A DNA stretch of 35,441 bases from an uncultured Clostridia bacterium (lineage in GTDB: Bacteria; Bacillota; Clostridia; Oscillospirales; Acutalibacteraceae), in assembly GCA_944380675.1 (NCBI GenBank), contig CALWIH010000013.1, positions 1 through 35,441 on the forward strand, given 5' to 3'. Position 1 is the stretch's first letter. Every line of letters begins with the position of its first letter. The notes under the pieces are model-generated. The model was not told the origin of the DNA and made no database searches. It saw nothing but the letters and a program-made list of their open reading frames with translations. Position numbers and translations under genes: made by a program. This document shows positions 7,967-14,423 of this stretch, piece by piece.

Positions 7967-8983
7967 TCAGCCCTCCGCGTGCAGCAGCGAGGCTGCCTGG
8001 AAGACGCGCCGGGCCACACGGTCGAACTGGTCGGGCGTCAGCGACTGCGCGCCGTCGGAGAGGGCCTTCGCCGGGTTGTTGTGCACCTCGATGATGAGGC
8101 CGTCCGCCCCCGCCGCGACGGCGGCCATCGCGAGCGGCTCGACGAGCCAGGCGATGCCGGAGGCGTGGCTCGGGTCGACGACGACCGGCAGGTGCGACAG
8201 GCGCTTCAAAATCGGCACGGCGGAGATGTCGAGCGTGTTGCGCGTGTACGTCTCGTAGGTGCGGATGCCGCGCTCGCAGAGAATGACCTGCTCGTTGCCG
8301 CCCGCCATGATGTACTCAGCGCTCATGAGCAGCTCCTCGATCGTGCTCGAGAGGCCGCGCTTGAGGAGGATGGGCTTTCTGATCTTGCCGAGCTCCTTGA
8401 GCAGCTCGAAGTTCTGCATATTCCGCGCGCCGACCTGGATGATGTCGACGTCCTCGAACAGCGGCAGATGCGCCGCGCTCATGATCTCGGTGACGATCGG
8501 CAGGCCCGTCTTCTTTCTCGCCTCGCGGAGCAGCTCGATGCCCTCCGCCTTCAGACCCTGGAACGCGTAGGGGGAGGTGCGGGGCTTGAACGCGCCGCCG
8601 CGCAGGAACTGCGCGCCCGCCGCCTTGACGCGGTCCGCGACCTCGCAGATCTGCTCCTCCGTCTCGACGGAGCACGGCCCGGCGATGATGGAGAGAGAGC
8701 CGCCGCCGATCCTCTGTCCGCCCGGCAGCTCGATGACGGTGTCGTCGGGATGGAACTTGCGGTTCGCCTTCTTGTAAGGCTCCTGGACGCGCTTGACGCT
8801 CTCCACGAAGTCCTGCGCGGCGATGTAATCGATGTCGATGACCGACGTGTCGCCGATGAGGCCGAGCACAGTGCTCTGCGTCCCGACCCAGGTGTTGACC
8901 TTGACGTTGTAGTCGTGGGTCAGGCCGTCGGTGAAATGCTTGAGCTGTTCCACGGTGCAGTTTGGCTTTAATACGATGATCAT
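7967..8983 (-). CDS. aroF: 3-deoxy-7-phosphoheptulonate (DAHP) synthase, class I-beta
   Basis: This is the committing enzyme of aromatic synthesis, joining phosphoenolpyruvate and erythrose 4-phosphate. The ~338-residue product starts with a ferredoxin-like regulatory domain (residues 1-~70, MIIVLKPNCTVEQLKHFTDG), as in the Thermotoga-type I-beta enzymes. The TIM barrel follows: SIIAGPCSVETEEQI, LRGGAFKPRTSPYAFQG and VDPSHASGI. The ATG at 8983 is chosen because AGGAGG lies eight bases upstream; an upstream TTG in the same frame falls against the attenuator. It is the first structural gene of the aroF-tyrA-aroB-aroA-aroC-pheA operon. Its expression is probably governed by the leader-peptide attenuator just upstream. 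The N-terminal domain suggests allosteric inhibition by an aromatic amino acid. Confidence 0.95.
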   Translation of the reverse strand: MIIVLKPNCTVEQLKHFTDGLTHDYNVKVNTWVGTQSTVLGLIGDTSVIDIDYIAAQDFVESVKRVQEPYKKANRKFHPDDTVIELPGGQRIGGGSLSIIAGPCSVETEEQICEVADRVKAAGAQFLRGGAFKPRTSPYAFQGLKAEGIELLREARKKTGLPIVTEIMSAAHLPLFEDVDIIQVGARNMQNFELLKELGKIRKPILLKRGLSSTIEELLMSAEYIMAGGNEQVILCERGIRTYETYTRNTLDISAVPILKRLSHLPVVVDPSHASGIAWLVEPLAMAAVAAGADGLIIEVHNNPAKALSDGAQSLTPDQFDRVARRVFQAASLLHAEG

Positions 8984-9029
8984 GGGAAAGTCCTCCTTTT
9001 TTTCTGTGCAGTCTCCGGCGCAGGGCAAC

Positions 9030-9062
9030 AAAAAACGGCGGAGCCGTTTCCAGCTCCGCCGT
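9030..9062 (-). terminator. Attenuator terminator in the aroF leader
   Basis: On the minus strand a perfect 10-bp stem (ACGGCGGAGC with GCTCCGCCGT) with an 8-base loop is followed by six T. It lies 56 bases after the leader-peptide stop and 46 bases before the aroF start. A terminator between promoter and first structural gene is the hallmark of attenuation. Confidence 0.87.
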
Positions 9063-9099
9063 CGATGCGTCGTCAGATCCCGGCCCGCCCGATATCCGG

Positions 9100-9128
9100 G
9101 ACGGGGCAGGGGCTTGGTTTACAAGCCC
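9100..9128 (-). promoter_or_regulatory. Leader RNA structures around the leader-peptide stop codon
   Basis: A 7-bp perfect stem with a 5-base loop (9110-9128) encloses the TAA stop of the leader peptide. Just downstream, the minus-strand segment CCCCGTC (9100-9106) can pair, with one bulged base, with GACGGCGG in the left arm of the terminator. It is therefore a candidate antiterminator arm. The pairing was worked out by eye and is not a calculated fold. Confidence 0.45.
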
Positions 9129-9247
9129 GCTCGTCTGCCGCGCGGCATGGAGTTTCCACAGCTTTCAGCGCACGCACAAAAATCCCGCGCCATAAAATAG
9201 CGGGGATAGCCAAAGCCGGTAAATCGTGCGGTGAAAATGGCGTTCAT
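9119..9247 (-). CDS. Phe/Tyr-rich leader peptide of the aro operon
   Basis: A 42-codon reading frame starts at an ATG with CAGGAG seven bases upstream, and lies ~50 bases after the predicted transcription start. It encodes MNAIFTARFTGFGYPRYFMA and continues to a TAA stop. Phe occupies residues 5, 9, 12, 18 and 23, and Tyr residues 14 and 17, so seven of the first 23 residues are the end products of the operon. Tryptophan is absent. An intrinsic terminator follows before aroF. By analogy with the pheA and trp leader peptides of enteric bacteria, a ribosome slowing at Phe/Tyr codons when charged tRNA is scarce would prevent the terminator forming. I infer function from composition and position. 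The C-terminal part is Cys/Arg-rich and has no obvious role. Confidence 0.8.
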   Translation of the reverse strand: MNAIFTARFTGFGYPRYFMARDFCACAESCGNSMPRGRRAGL

Positions 9248-9302
9248 GGATAAGCTCCTGTTCCGCGGCTTTTGAGAAAGCCTTGCGTTTGAAATCGTTC
9301 TT

Positions 9303-9331
9303 ATCATACCCTGCTTTTTTCCGTTTGTCAA
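9303..9331 (-). promoter_or_regulatory. Sigma-A promoter of the aroF operon
   Basis: On the minus strand the sequence reads TTGACA (9326-9331), a 17-base spacer, then TATGAT (9303-9308): a perfect -35 and a five-of-six -10. The predicted start is near 9296, giving a leader of ~310 bases before aroF that contains the leader peptide and terminator. Confidence 0.88.
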
Positions 9332-9355
9332 CCGGAAATTTCGCGGATTTCTCAT

Positions 9356-9388
9356 TTTTTGCAGGAAAATATTGATTTCCTGCAAAAA
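9356..9388. repeat. Inverted repeat between aroK and the aroF promoter
   Basis: A perfect 13-bp inverted repeat (TTTTTGCAGGAAA with TTTCCTGCAAAAA) with a 7-base loop lies just after the aroK stop and upstream of the aroF promoter. The T-run precedes the stem and the A-run follows it on both strands, so the U-tract is taken up in pairing. It may mark the end of the aroE-aroK transcript, or be a protein site. Confidence 0.5.
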
Positions 9389-9399
9389 CATCGAAACGG

Positions 9400-9918
9400 T
9401 CAGCCGCCCTCCCCGAGCGCCGCGAGAATGCTCCGCACGACCTCCGCCGGAGCAGCCCCCGCGTCGACGGCAAAATCGGCGGCGCTCCGGTAGAGCGGAA
9501 GACGCTGCCCAAGCAGCTCCTCAATGACGGCGTTCCGGTTCGGCTTCTGCAGCAGCGGACGAGCCGTGTCGTTCGCGAGCCGCCGCTGCAGCTCCGCGAG
9601 CGGGACGTCGAGCAGGACGATGACGCCCGTCCGGCGCAGGAGCTCGGCGTTCTCCCGCCGGACGAGCGTCCCGCCGCCGGACGCTATCACGAGCCCGCTT
9701 TTGCGGGAGAGCGCTTCGCACGCCTCGCGCTCCAGCGCCCGAAAGCGCGCCTCGCCGTCCTCGGCGAAGATCGCCGAGACGCTTTTTCCGACGCTCTTTT
9801 CGATATAGGAATCCATGTCGACGAAGCTTCTGCCGCTTTTTCCTGCAAACAGGGAGCCTACGGTGCTCTTGCCGCAGCCCATGAAGCCGCACAGGACGAT
9901 GTTCCGCTTTCCGCTCAT
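9400..9918 (-). CDS. aroK: Shikimate kinase
   Basis: The 172-residue kinase phosphorylates shikimate at O3 using ATP. The Walker A loop GFMGCGKST is at residues ~11-19, followed by the shikimate-binding DMDSYIE, the glycine triplet ASGGGTLVRRENAELL and the lid arginines near TARPLLQKPN. Length is typical. The ATG at 9918 overlaps the aroE stop as ATGA and has AGGGGGA eight bases before it. An upstream extension of the same frame is rejected because it lies within aroE. It forms a two-gene unit with aroE, separate from the attenuated aroF operon. Confidence 0.95.
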   Translation of the reverse strand: MSGKRNIVLCGFMGCGKSTVGSLFAGKSGRSFVDMDSYIEKSVGKSVSAIFAEDGEARFRALEREACEALSRKSGLVIASGGGTLVRRENAELLRRTGVIVLLDVPLAELQRRLANDTARPLLQKPNRNAVIEELLGQRLPLYRSAADFAVDAGAAPAEVVRSILAALGEGG

Positions 9919-10793
9919 TTGGATTCCCCCTTGAACCGGCGGTTCATCTCGGCCACGGCGTCCGCGCTCAGGGCGAGGAGCGCCTCCCTGCCGCACGCGG
10001 GCAGACCCCAGAGCTCCTGCGCCTTCGCGGCCTGGCCGCACAGCATCCCGATGCCGTGCACCGCCGTCTTCCCGAGGCGCTTTGCCGTCCGCAGCAGGAC
10101 GGTCTCGTCCGGGTTGTACACCGCGTCGAAGACGGCCCCGCAGCGCTCCACGACGTCCGCGGAGACGGGGCAGCCCTCCGTGTGCGGGTGCATCCCGACG
10201 GGCGTTCCGTTCACGAGGAGGGTGTAGCGGCTCGCCCTGTCCGCCTCGAGCGCTTCAAACGTCTCCACCGCGACGCGGCAGGAGAGGCCCTTCGCCTCCG
10301 CGATGGCGCGCAGATCGGCGGCAAGCGGCTCGGCGCGCGCCGGATTGCGCGCGGCGATGGTGACGGACGAGGCTCCCGCGAGGAGGGCCGTCCCGCCCAT
10401 CGCGCGCGACGCCCCGCCGCTGCCGAGCAGCAGGACGTCTCCCGGCTCCGTCACGCCCGCGGCCGCGAGGGCGAAGAGAAAGCCGTCGCCGTCGGTGGTA
10501 TGGCCGTACAGCTTCCCGTTTTCGTTTTTGACGGTGTTGACGGAGCCGAAAAATCTCGCCTTCTCGTCGATTCCGTCGAGCAGCGGGATGACGGCCTCCT
10601 TGTACGGGATGGTGATGTTGAAGCCGTCGTACGCCCGCAGCCGCTCGACAGCGCGCGGCAGCTCCTCGCGCGGGAACTCCATGAGCTCGTAGGAGGCGTC
10701 CGTCCCGGAGAAGGAAAACAGCCGCTCGTGCAGGAAGGGGGACATGGAGTGCCCCAGCGGGCAGCCGATCAGAGCAAATTGTTTTCTGTACAT
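9915..10793 (-). CDS. aroE: Shikimate dehydrogenase (NADP+)
   Basis: The ~292-residue enzyme reduces 3-dehydroshikimate to shikimate. Substrate-binding residues are in LIGCPLGHSMSPFLHE, in the catalytic-lysine segment GFNITIPYKE and in NTVKNENGKLYGHTTDGDGF. The nucleotide loop is LLLGSGGASRAMGGTALL, followed by IAARNPARAE. The ATG at 10793 is chosen because the conserved N-terminus begins there. A start 75 bases upstream would add an unconserved Phe-rich extension encoded by AT-rich leader sequence. It is the first gene of the aroE-aroK unit. Dehydroquinate dehydratase, the enzyme one step earlier, is not in the window. Confidence 0.94.
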   Translation of the reverse strand: MYRKQFALIGCPLGHSMSPFLHERLFSFSGTDASYELMEFPREELPRAVERLRAYDGFNITIPYKEAVIPLLDGIDEKARFFGSVNTVKNENGKLYGHTTDGDGFLFALAAAGVTEPGDVLLLGSGGASRAMGGTALLAGASSVTIAARNPARAEPLAADLRAIAEAKGLSCRVAVETFEALEADRASRYTLLVNGTPVGMHPHTEGCPVSADVVERCGAVFDAVYNPDETVLLRTAKRLGKTAVHGIGMLCGQAAKAQELWGLPACGREALLALSADAVAEMNRRFKGESK

Positions 10794-10861
10794 TTTTCCG
10801 GCGTCCTTTCGTGAAAATGTGAAAAAATGATGAGAAGAAAAACGTTTTCCTAAAAAAATGA

Positions 10862-10890
10862 TTGACAAAGGCGCAGTTTGCTAATAATAT
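10862..10890 (+). promoter_or_regulatory. Sigma-A promoter of acpP
   Basis: TTGACA (10862-10867) and TAATAT (10885-10890) are separated by exactly 17 bases. The predicted start near 10897 gives acpP a ~130-base leader. The element lies inside the likely 5' leader of the divergent aroE transcript. Confidence 0.8.
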
Positions 10891-10933
10891 GTGGTTAGGC
10901 AAGGTGGGGCGGCCAGCCGCCGTCACGCCTCGT

Positions 10934-10963
10934 ATTGTATCACATACGTCCGGCGTTTGTCCA
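10934..10963 (-). promoter_or_regulatory. Candidate promoter of aroE-aroK
   Basis: On the minus strand TGGACA (10958-10963) and TACAAT (10934-10939) are 18 bases apart. The start near 10927 lies downstream of the opposing acpP start, so the two divergent transcripts would overlap by ~30 bases. Confidence 0.55.
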
Positions 10964-11027
10964 CCCCGCGCGGCGCATGGACGCGTGCCTGGCGTCTCTG
11001 ATTCTGATGATGAAGGAGGGAAAACGT

Positions 11028-11255
11028 ATGGTTCTGGAAAAGGTGAAGAAGATTCTGAGCGACCAATTCGATGTGGAAGAGGATTCCATCACTCCCGACA
11101 CCATGATCGAAGGCGATCTGGGCGCGGATTCTCTTGACGTTGTCGATCTGCTCATGTCGATCGAGGACGAGTTCGAGCTCGAGATTCCCGATGAGGAGAC
11201 GGATAAGATCAAGTCCGTCGGCGATCTGGTTCAGTACATCGAGGATCACACCTGA
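11028..11255 (+). CDS. acpP: Acyl carrier protein
   Basis: The 75-residue acidic protein carries fatty acyl chains during type II fatty acid synthesis. The motif DLGADSLDVVDL contains Ser35, the serine that takes 4'-phosphopantetheine. Length and charge are typical. The ATG at 11028 follows AAGGAGGG at ideal spacing; upstream codons in the same frame belong to the leader. It appears to be a single-gene transcript with its own promoter and terminator. No fab genes or plsX are adjacent, unlike in many Firmicutes, so other fatty acid genes must be elsewhere. Confidence 0.96.
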   Translation: MVLEKVKKILSDQFDVEEDSITPDTMIEGDLGADSLDVVDLLMSIEDEFELEIPDEETDKIKSVGDLVQYIEDHT

Positions 11256-11273
11256 TTTGTATGAAACCCTATT

Positions 11274-11301
11274 CCCCGCCGGGATCGGCGGGGATTTTTT
11301 T
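11274..11301 (+). terminator. Intrinsic terminator after acpP
   Basis: A perfect 8-bp stem (CCCCGCCG with CGGCGGGG) with a 4-base loop is followed by A and seven T. It lies 18 bases after the acpP stop. Confidence 0.93.
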
Positions 11302-11315
11302 CGGAATTTTTTGGC

Positions 11316-11344
11316 TTGCAATGGGCAAAGCTTTCCTATATAAT
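11316..11344 (+). promoter_or_regulatory. Promoter of the decarboxylase beta-subunit gene
   Basis: TTGCAA (11316-11321), a 17-base spacer and a perfect TATAAT (11339-11344) lie just after the acpP terminator. Predicted start is near 11351. Confidence 0.78.
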
Positions 11345-11350
11345 TAAAGG

Positions 11351-11511
11351 TGCTTTTCCCGCGGTTCGGTTCATCCGCGGGGTTTTCTTGAAGCCGCGCG
11401 TCCGGCCGCTCCGGGGCGCCATGCGAAAATGTAGGTCCAGGCAATACGGGGGGAACGCTTCCCCGAAACAGATTTCGGGCGGATAGAAAAAAGAAAAGGA
11501 GAGAAAAACAC
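11351..11511 (+). promoter_or_regulatory. Structured 5' leader of the decarboxylase gene
   Basis: The ~160-base untranslated leader can form a hairpin at 11358-11381 (CCCGCGG/CCGCGGG) followed by GTTTTC. Near the start codon there are two competing options: a G-run at 11448-11453 pairing with CCCC at 11461-11464, or CCCGAAA pairing with TTTCGGG (11462-11479). The two share bases, so they exclude each other. No known riboswitch class was recognised. Confidence 0.35.
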
Positions 11512-12648
11512 TTGCTGAGCGAATTTTCATTTCTGATCGACGGGTTCCGGAATGTCACCTGGCAGATGGTGCTCATGTGGGCGATCGGCGGACTGCTCAT
11601 CTGGCTGGCAGTGAAAAAGGACTTTGAACCGACCCTTCTGCTGCCCATGGGCTTCGGCGCGATCCTCGTCAACCTCCCGCTTTCCGGCGTGGTGGGCGAG
11701 CACGGCATCATCACCTGGCTGTTTGAAAAGGGAATCAACGTCTATGAGGTCTTCCCGCTTGTGCTGTTCATCGGCATCGGCGCGATGATCGATTTCGGCC
11801 CCCTGCTCTCGAACCCGCGGATGCTTCTCTTCGGCGGAGCGGCGCAGTTCGGTATTTTCCTCACGGTCGTCCTTGCCGTCCTTCTCGGCTTCGATATGAA
11901 CGACGCGATGAGCGCCGGCATCATCGGCGCGGCGGACGGCCCGACCTCCATCATGGTTTCCCAGAAGCTTTCGAGCAACTATCAGGGCGCCATTGCGGTG
12001 GCGGCGTACTCGTACATGGCCCTCGTGCCGGTCATCCAGCCGCTGTGCATCCGTCTCGTGACCACGAAGAAGGAGCGCATGATCCGGATGCCCTACAACC
12101 CCGCGAAGGTCAGCAAGACGACCCGCATCCTGTTCCCGATCATCGTCACCATCATCGCCGGCTTCATCGCCCCCGATTCCGTGGCGCTCGTCGGGTTCCT
12201 GATGTTCGGCAACCTGATCCGCGAGAGCGGCTGCCTCGAGAGCCTGTCGCAGACGGCGCAGGGCCCGCTCGCGAACCTCATCACCATCTTCCTCGGCATC
12301 ACGATTTCCTATCAGATGCGCGCGGAGGTCTTCGTGACGTGGGGCACGATCGTCGTCATGGCGCTCGGTCTCTTCGCCTTCGTTTTTGACACCATCGGCG
12401 GCGTGCTGTTTGCCAAGCTGCTCAACATCTTCCTGCCGAAGGACAGGAAGATCAACCCGATGGTCGGCGGCGCGGGCATTTCCGCGTTCCCGATGTCCGC
12501 CCGCGTCATTCAGAAGATGGCGCTCAAGGAGGACAACCAGAACCACCTGCTCATGCACGCGGTCGGCGCGAACGTCGCCGGTCAGATTGGTTCCGTCGTG
12601 GCCGGCGGCATCATTCTCTCGCTGGCTCCGCAGTTCCTGGGGATGTAA
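11512..12648 (+). CDS. Sodium-translocating decarboxylase, beta subunit
   Basis: The 378-residue integral membrane protein belongs to the beta-subunit family of oxaloacetate, methylmalonyl-CoA and glutaconyl-CoA decarboxylases (OadB/MmdB/GcdB). It pumps Na+ out as carboxybiotin is decarboxylated. It has about ten hydrophobic segments. The two conserved ion-site regions are IIGAADGPTSIMV (near residue 145) and GGAGISAFPMSARVIQKM (near residue 325). A TTG start at 11512 is preferred: AAAGGAGAG lies about ten bases upstream and the N-terminus matches the family's amphipathic start. A small gamma-like subunit follows, but the carboxyltransferase alpha subunit and the biotin carrier are not in the window, so the substrate cannot be named. 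Confidence 0.9.
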   Translation: MLSEFSFLIDGFRNVTWQMVLMWAIGGLLIWLAVKKDFEPTLLLPMGFGAILVNLPLSGVVGEHGIITWLFEKGINVYEVFPLVLFIGIGAMIDFGPLLSNPRMLLFGGAAQFGIFLTVVLAVLLGFDMNDAMSAGIIGAADGPTSIMVSQKLSSNYQGAIAVAAYSYMALVPVIQPLCIRLVTTKKERMIRMPYNPAKVSKTTRILFPIIVTIIAGFIAPDSVALVGFLMFGNLIRESGCLESLSQTAQGPLANLITIFLGITISYQMRAEVFVTWGTIVVMALGLFAFVFDTIGGVLFAKLLNIFLPKDRKINPMVGGAGISAFPMSARVIQKMALKEDNQNHLLMHAVGANVAGQIGSVVAGGIILSLAPQFLGM

Positions 12649-12669
12649 GGAAAGGATTGGTGGAATAGT

Positions 12670-12864
12670 ATGCTGAACAATCTCATTTTTACGGCCGCCG
12701 TCCTCTTTCAGAGCGTGCTCGGGGACGTGACGGACAAGGAAGTCTTTGATTCCCTGAAGCTCATGGGCTTCGGTATGCTCGGCATCCTGATCGTGATGGT
12801 GCTCATCTGGATCGTGATCGCCGTGCTCAACCGCGTTTTCTCCGGGAAGAACGAGGAGAAATAA
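12670..12864 (+). CDS. Small membrane subunit, OadG-like (gamma)
   Basis: The 64-residue protein has one strong transmembrane helix (residues ~32-55, [20 protein letters not shown]) followed by a short charged tail. OadG-type gamma subunits of sodium-pumping decarboxylases have this architecture and anchor or stabilise the complex. It starts 21 bases after the beta-subunit stop, with AAGGATTGGTGG upstream. The sequence is short, so the family call rests on size, topology and position directly after beta. It lacks the proline/alanine-rich linker and the C-terminal metal-binding tail seen in some longer gamma subunits. Confidence 0.75.
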   Translation: MLNNLIFTAAVLFQSVLGDVTDKEVFDSLKLMGFGMLGILIVMVLIWIVIAVLNRVFSGKNEEK

Positions 12865-12872
12865 CAACGGAA

Positions 12873-12890
12873 TCCGGCCCCGCGGCCGGA
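12873..12890 (+). other. Hairpin between the gamma subunit and proS
   Basis: A perfect 7-bp stem (TCCGGCC with GGCCGGA) with a 4-base loop follows the gamma-subunit stop. No U-tract follows, so it is not a convincing terminator. It could be a processing or stability element if proS is co-transcribed. Confidence 0.4.
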
Positions 12891-12917
12891 GAATATAGAA
12901 CAAGAGGAGAGACTCTC

Positions 12918-14354
12918 ATGGCTGAACAGAAAAAAATGGTCGAAGCCATCACTCCCATGGAGGAGGACTTCGCCCAGTGGTACACCGACATCGTCAAGAA
13001 AGCGGAGCTGATGGATTATTCCAGCGTGCGCGGCTGCATGGTCATCGAGCCGTACGGCTACGCCATCTGGGAGAACATCACGCATTTCCTCGACGCCCGC
13101 TTCAAGGAGCTGGGGCATGAGAATGTGTCGATGCCTCTGTTCATCCCGGAGAGCCTCCTGCAGAAGGAGAAGGATCACGTCGAGGGCTTCGCGCCCGAGG
13201 TGGCCTGGGTCACGATGGGCGGCTCCGAGAAGCTCGAGGAGCGCCTCTGCGTGCGCCCGACCTCCGAGACGCTGTTCTGCGACCACTACGCCCGCGTGAT
13301 CCATTCCTGGCGCGACCTGCCGAAGCTGTACAACCAGTGGTGCAGCGTCGTCCGCTGGGAGAAGACGACCCGTCCCTTCCTGCGCAGCGTGGAGTTCCAC
13401 TGGCAGGAGGGCCACACCATGCATGAGACGGCCGAGGAGGCCATGCGGGAGACGGAGCAGATGCTCCGCGTCTACGCCGATTTCTGCGAGCAGCAGCTCG
13501 CCATCCCGGTGGTGAAGGGCCGCAAAACCGACAAGGAGAAGTTTGCCGGCGCGGAGGCCACCTACACCATCGAGGCCATGATGCACGACGGCAAGGCGCT
13601 GCAGAGCGGCACCAGCCACTATTTCGGCGACGGCTTCGCCCGCGCCTTTGACGTGACCTTCCAGGGCCGCGACAACAAGCCGCAGTATCCGCACCAGACC
13701 TCCTGGGGCATGAGCACCCGCATCATCGGCGGCATCATCATGACCCACGGCGACGACAACGGCCTCGTCCTGCCGCCCGCCGTCGCGCCGATTCAGGTCG
13801 TCGTCCTGCCGATCGCCCAGCACAAGCCGGGCGTCCTCGACAAGGCCGCCGAGCTGCGCGATCGCCTCAAGAAATCCTTCCGCGTCAAGCTCGACGACAG
13901 CGAGCAGAGCCCCGGCTGGAAGTTCGCCCAGTATGAGATGAAGGGCGTGCCGCTCCGCCTCGAGATCGGCCCGAAGGACATCGAGAAGAACCAGTGCGTG
14001 CTCGTCCGCCGCACCGACCGTGAGAAGATTTTCGTCTCCCTCGACAACCTCGAGGAGGCCATTCAGGAGCAGCTCTCCATCGTGCGCCAGCAGATGTTCG
14101 ACAAGGCGCTCGCCCGCCGCGAGTCGATGACGTACGAGGTCCGCACGCTCGACGAGCTCATCGACATCGCCGCCAACAAGCCCGGCCTCATCAAGGCCAT
14201 GTGGTGCGGCGACGAGGCCTGCGAGCAGAAGCTCAAGGACGACGCCGGCGTGTCCTCGCGCTGCATCCCCTTCGAGCAGGAGCACCTCTCCGACGTCTGC
14301 GTCTGCTGCGGGAAGCCTGCCAAGAGCATGGTGTACTGGGGCAAGGCGTATTAA
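12918..14354 (+). CDS. proS: Prolyl-tRNA synthetase, type 3 (archaeal/eukaryotic-like)
   Basis: The 478-residue cytoplasmic enzyme charges tRNA-Pro. It is the short class II form, without the editing insertion of the long bacterial type. Class II motif regions are visible: [27 protein letters not shown] and the motif 2 region [20 protein letters not shown], with [20 protein letters not shown] and then [12 protein letters not shown]. The C-terminal domain has cysteines ([21 protein letters not shown]) of the zinc-binding type and ends in WGKAY, where a terminal tyrosine is typical of this subclass. The ATG follows AAGAGGAGAG. A strong terminator follows. No T-box leader was found in the short upstream gap. 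Confidence 0.96.
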   Translation: MAEQKKMVEAITPMEEDFAQWYTDIVKKAELMDYSSVRGCMVIEPYGYAIWENITHFLDARFKELGHENVSMPLFIPESLLQKEKDHVEGFAPEVAWVTMGGSEKLEERLCVRPTSETLFCDHYARVIHSWRDLPKLYNQWCSVVRWEKTTRPFLRSVEFHWQEGHTMHETAEEAMRETEQMLRVYADFCEQQLAIPVVKGRKTDKEKFAGAEATYTIEAMMHDGKALQSGTSHYFGDGFARAFDVTFQGRDNKPQYPHQTSWGMSTRIIGGIIMTHGDDNGLVLPPAVAPIQVVVLPIAQHKPGVLDKAAELRDRLKKSFRVKLDDSEQSPGWKFAQYEMKGVPLRLEIGPKDIEKNQCVLVRRTDREKIFVSLDNLEEAIQEQLSIVRQQMFDKALARRESMTYEVRTLDELIDIAANKPGLIKAMWCGDEACEQKLKDDAGVSSRCIPFEQEHLSDVCVCCGKPAKSMVYWGKAY

Positions 14355-14381
14355 GAAAGCGCCCACAGAAGTATTGCTTGC

Positions 14382-14419
14382 AAAACGCTCCGGCGGTCTG
14401 ACCGCCGGAGCGTTTTTTT
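14382..14419. terminator. Bidirectional intrinsic terminator after proS
   Basis: A perfect 16-bp inverted repeat (14382-14397 with 14401-14416) with a 3-base loop ends in seven T on the plus strand and has an A-run on its left side. It lies between the convergent proS and the Mrr-N-like gene, so it can stop both. Confidence 0.92.
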
Positions 14420-14423
14420 GCGC

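Noticed and set aside
8984-9031. A longer aroF starting at a TTG at 9031
   Set aside because: It would begin within the terminator's T-run and lacks a ribosome site, whereas the ATG at 8983 has AGGAGG at ideal distance and begins the conserved domain.
9356-9388. The inverted repeat after aroK as a normal intrinsic terminator
   Set aside because: The stem is good, but on either strand the T-run precedes it and A follows, so no free U-tract remains. It was kept only as an inverted repeat.
10794-10926. A Phe-rich frame in the aroE leader that might be a second aromatic leader peptide
   Set aside because: The Phe codons come from T-runs in AT-rich DNA. There is no ribosome site at its GTG, no stop before it runs out of frame into aroE, and no terminator follows.
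12865-12917. A T-box leader before proS
   Set aside because: The gap is only ~50 bases and holds one simple hairpin; there is no T-box core sequence or specifier loop.
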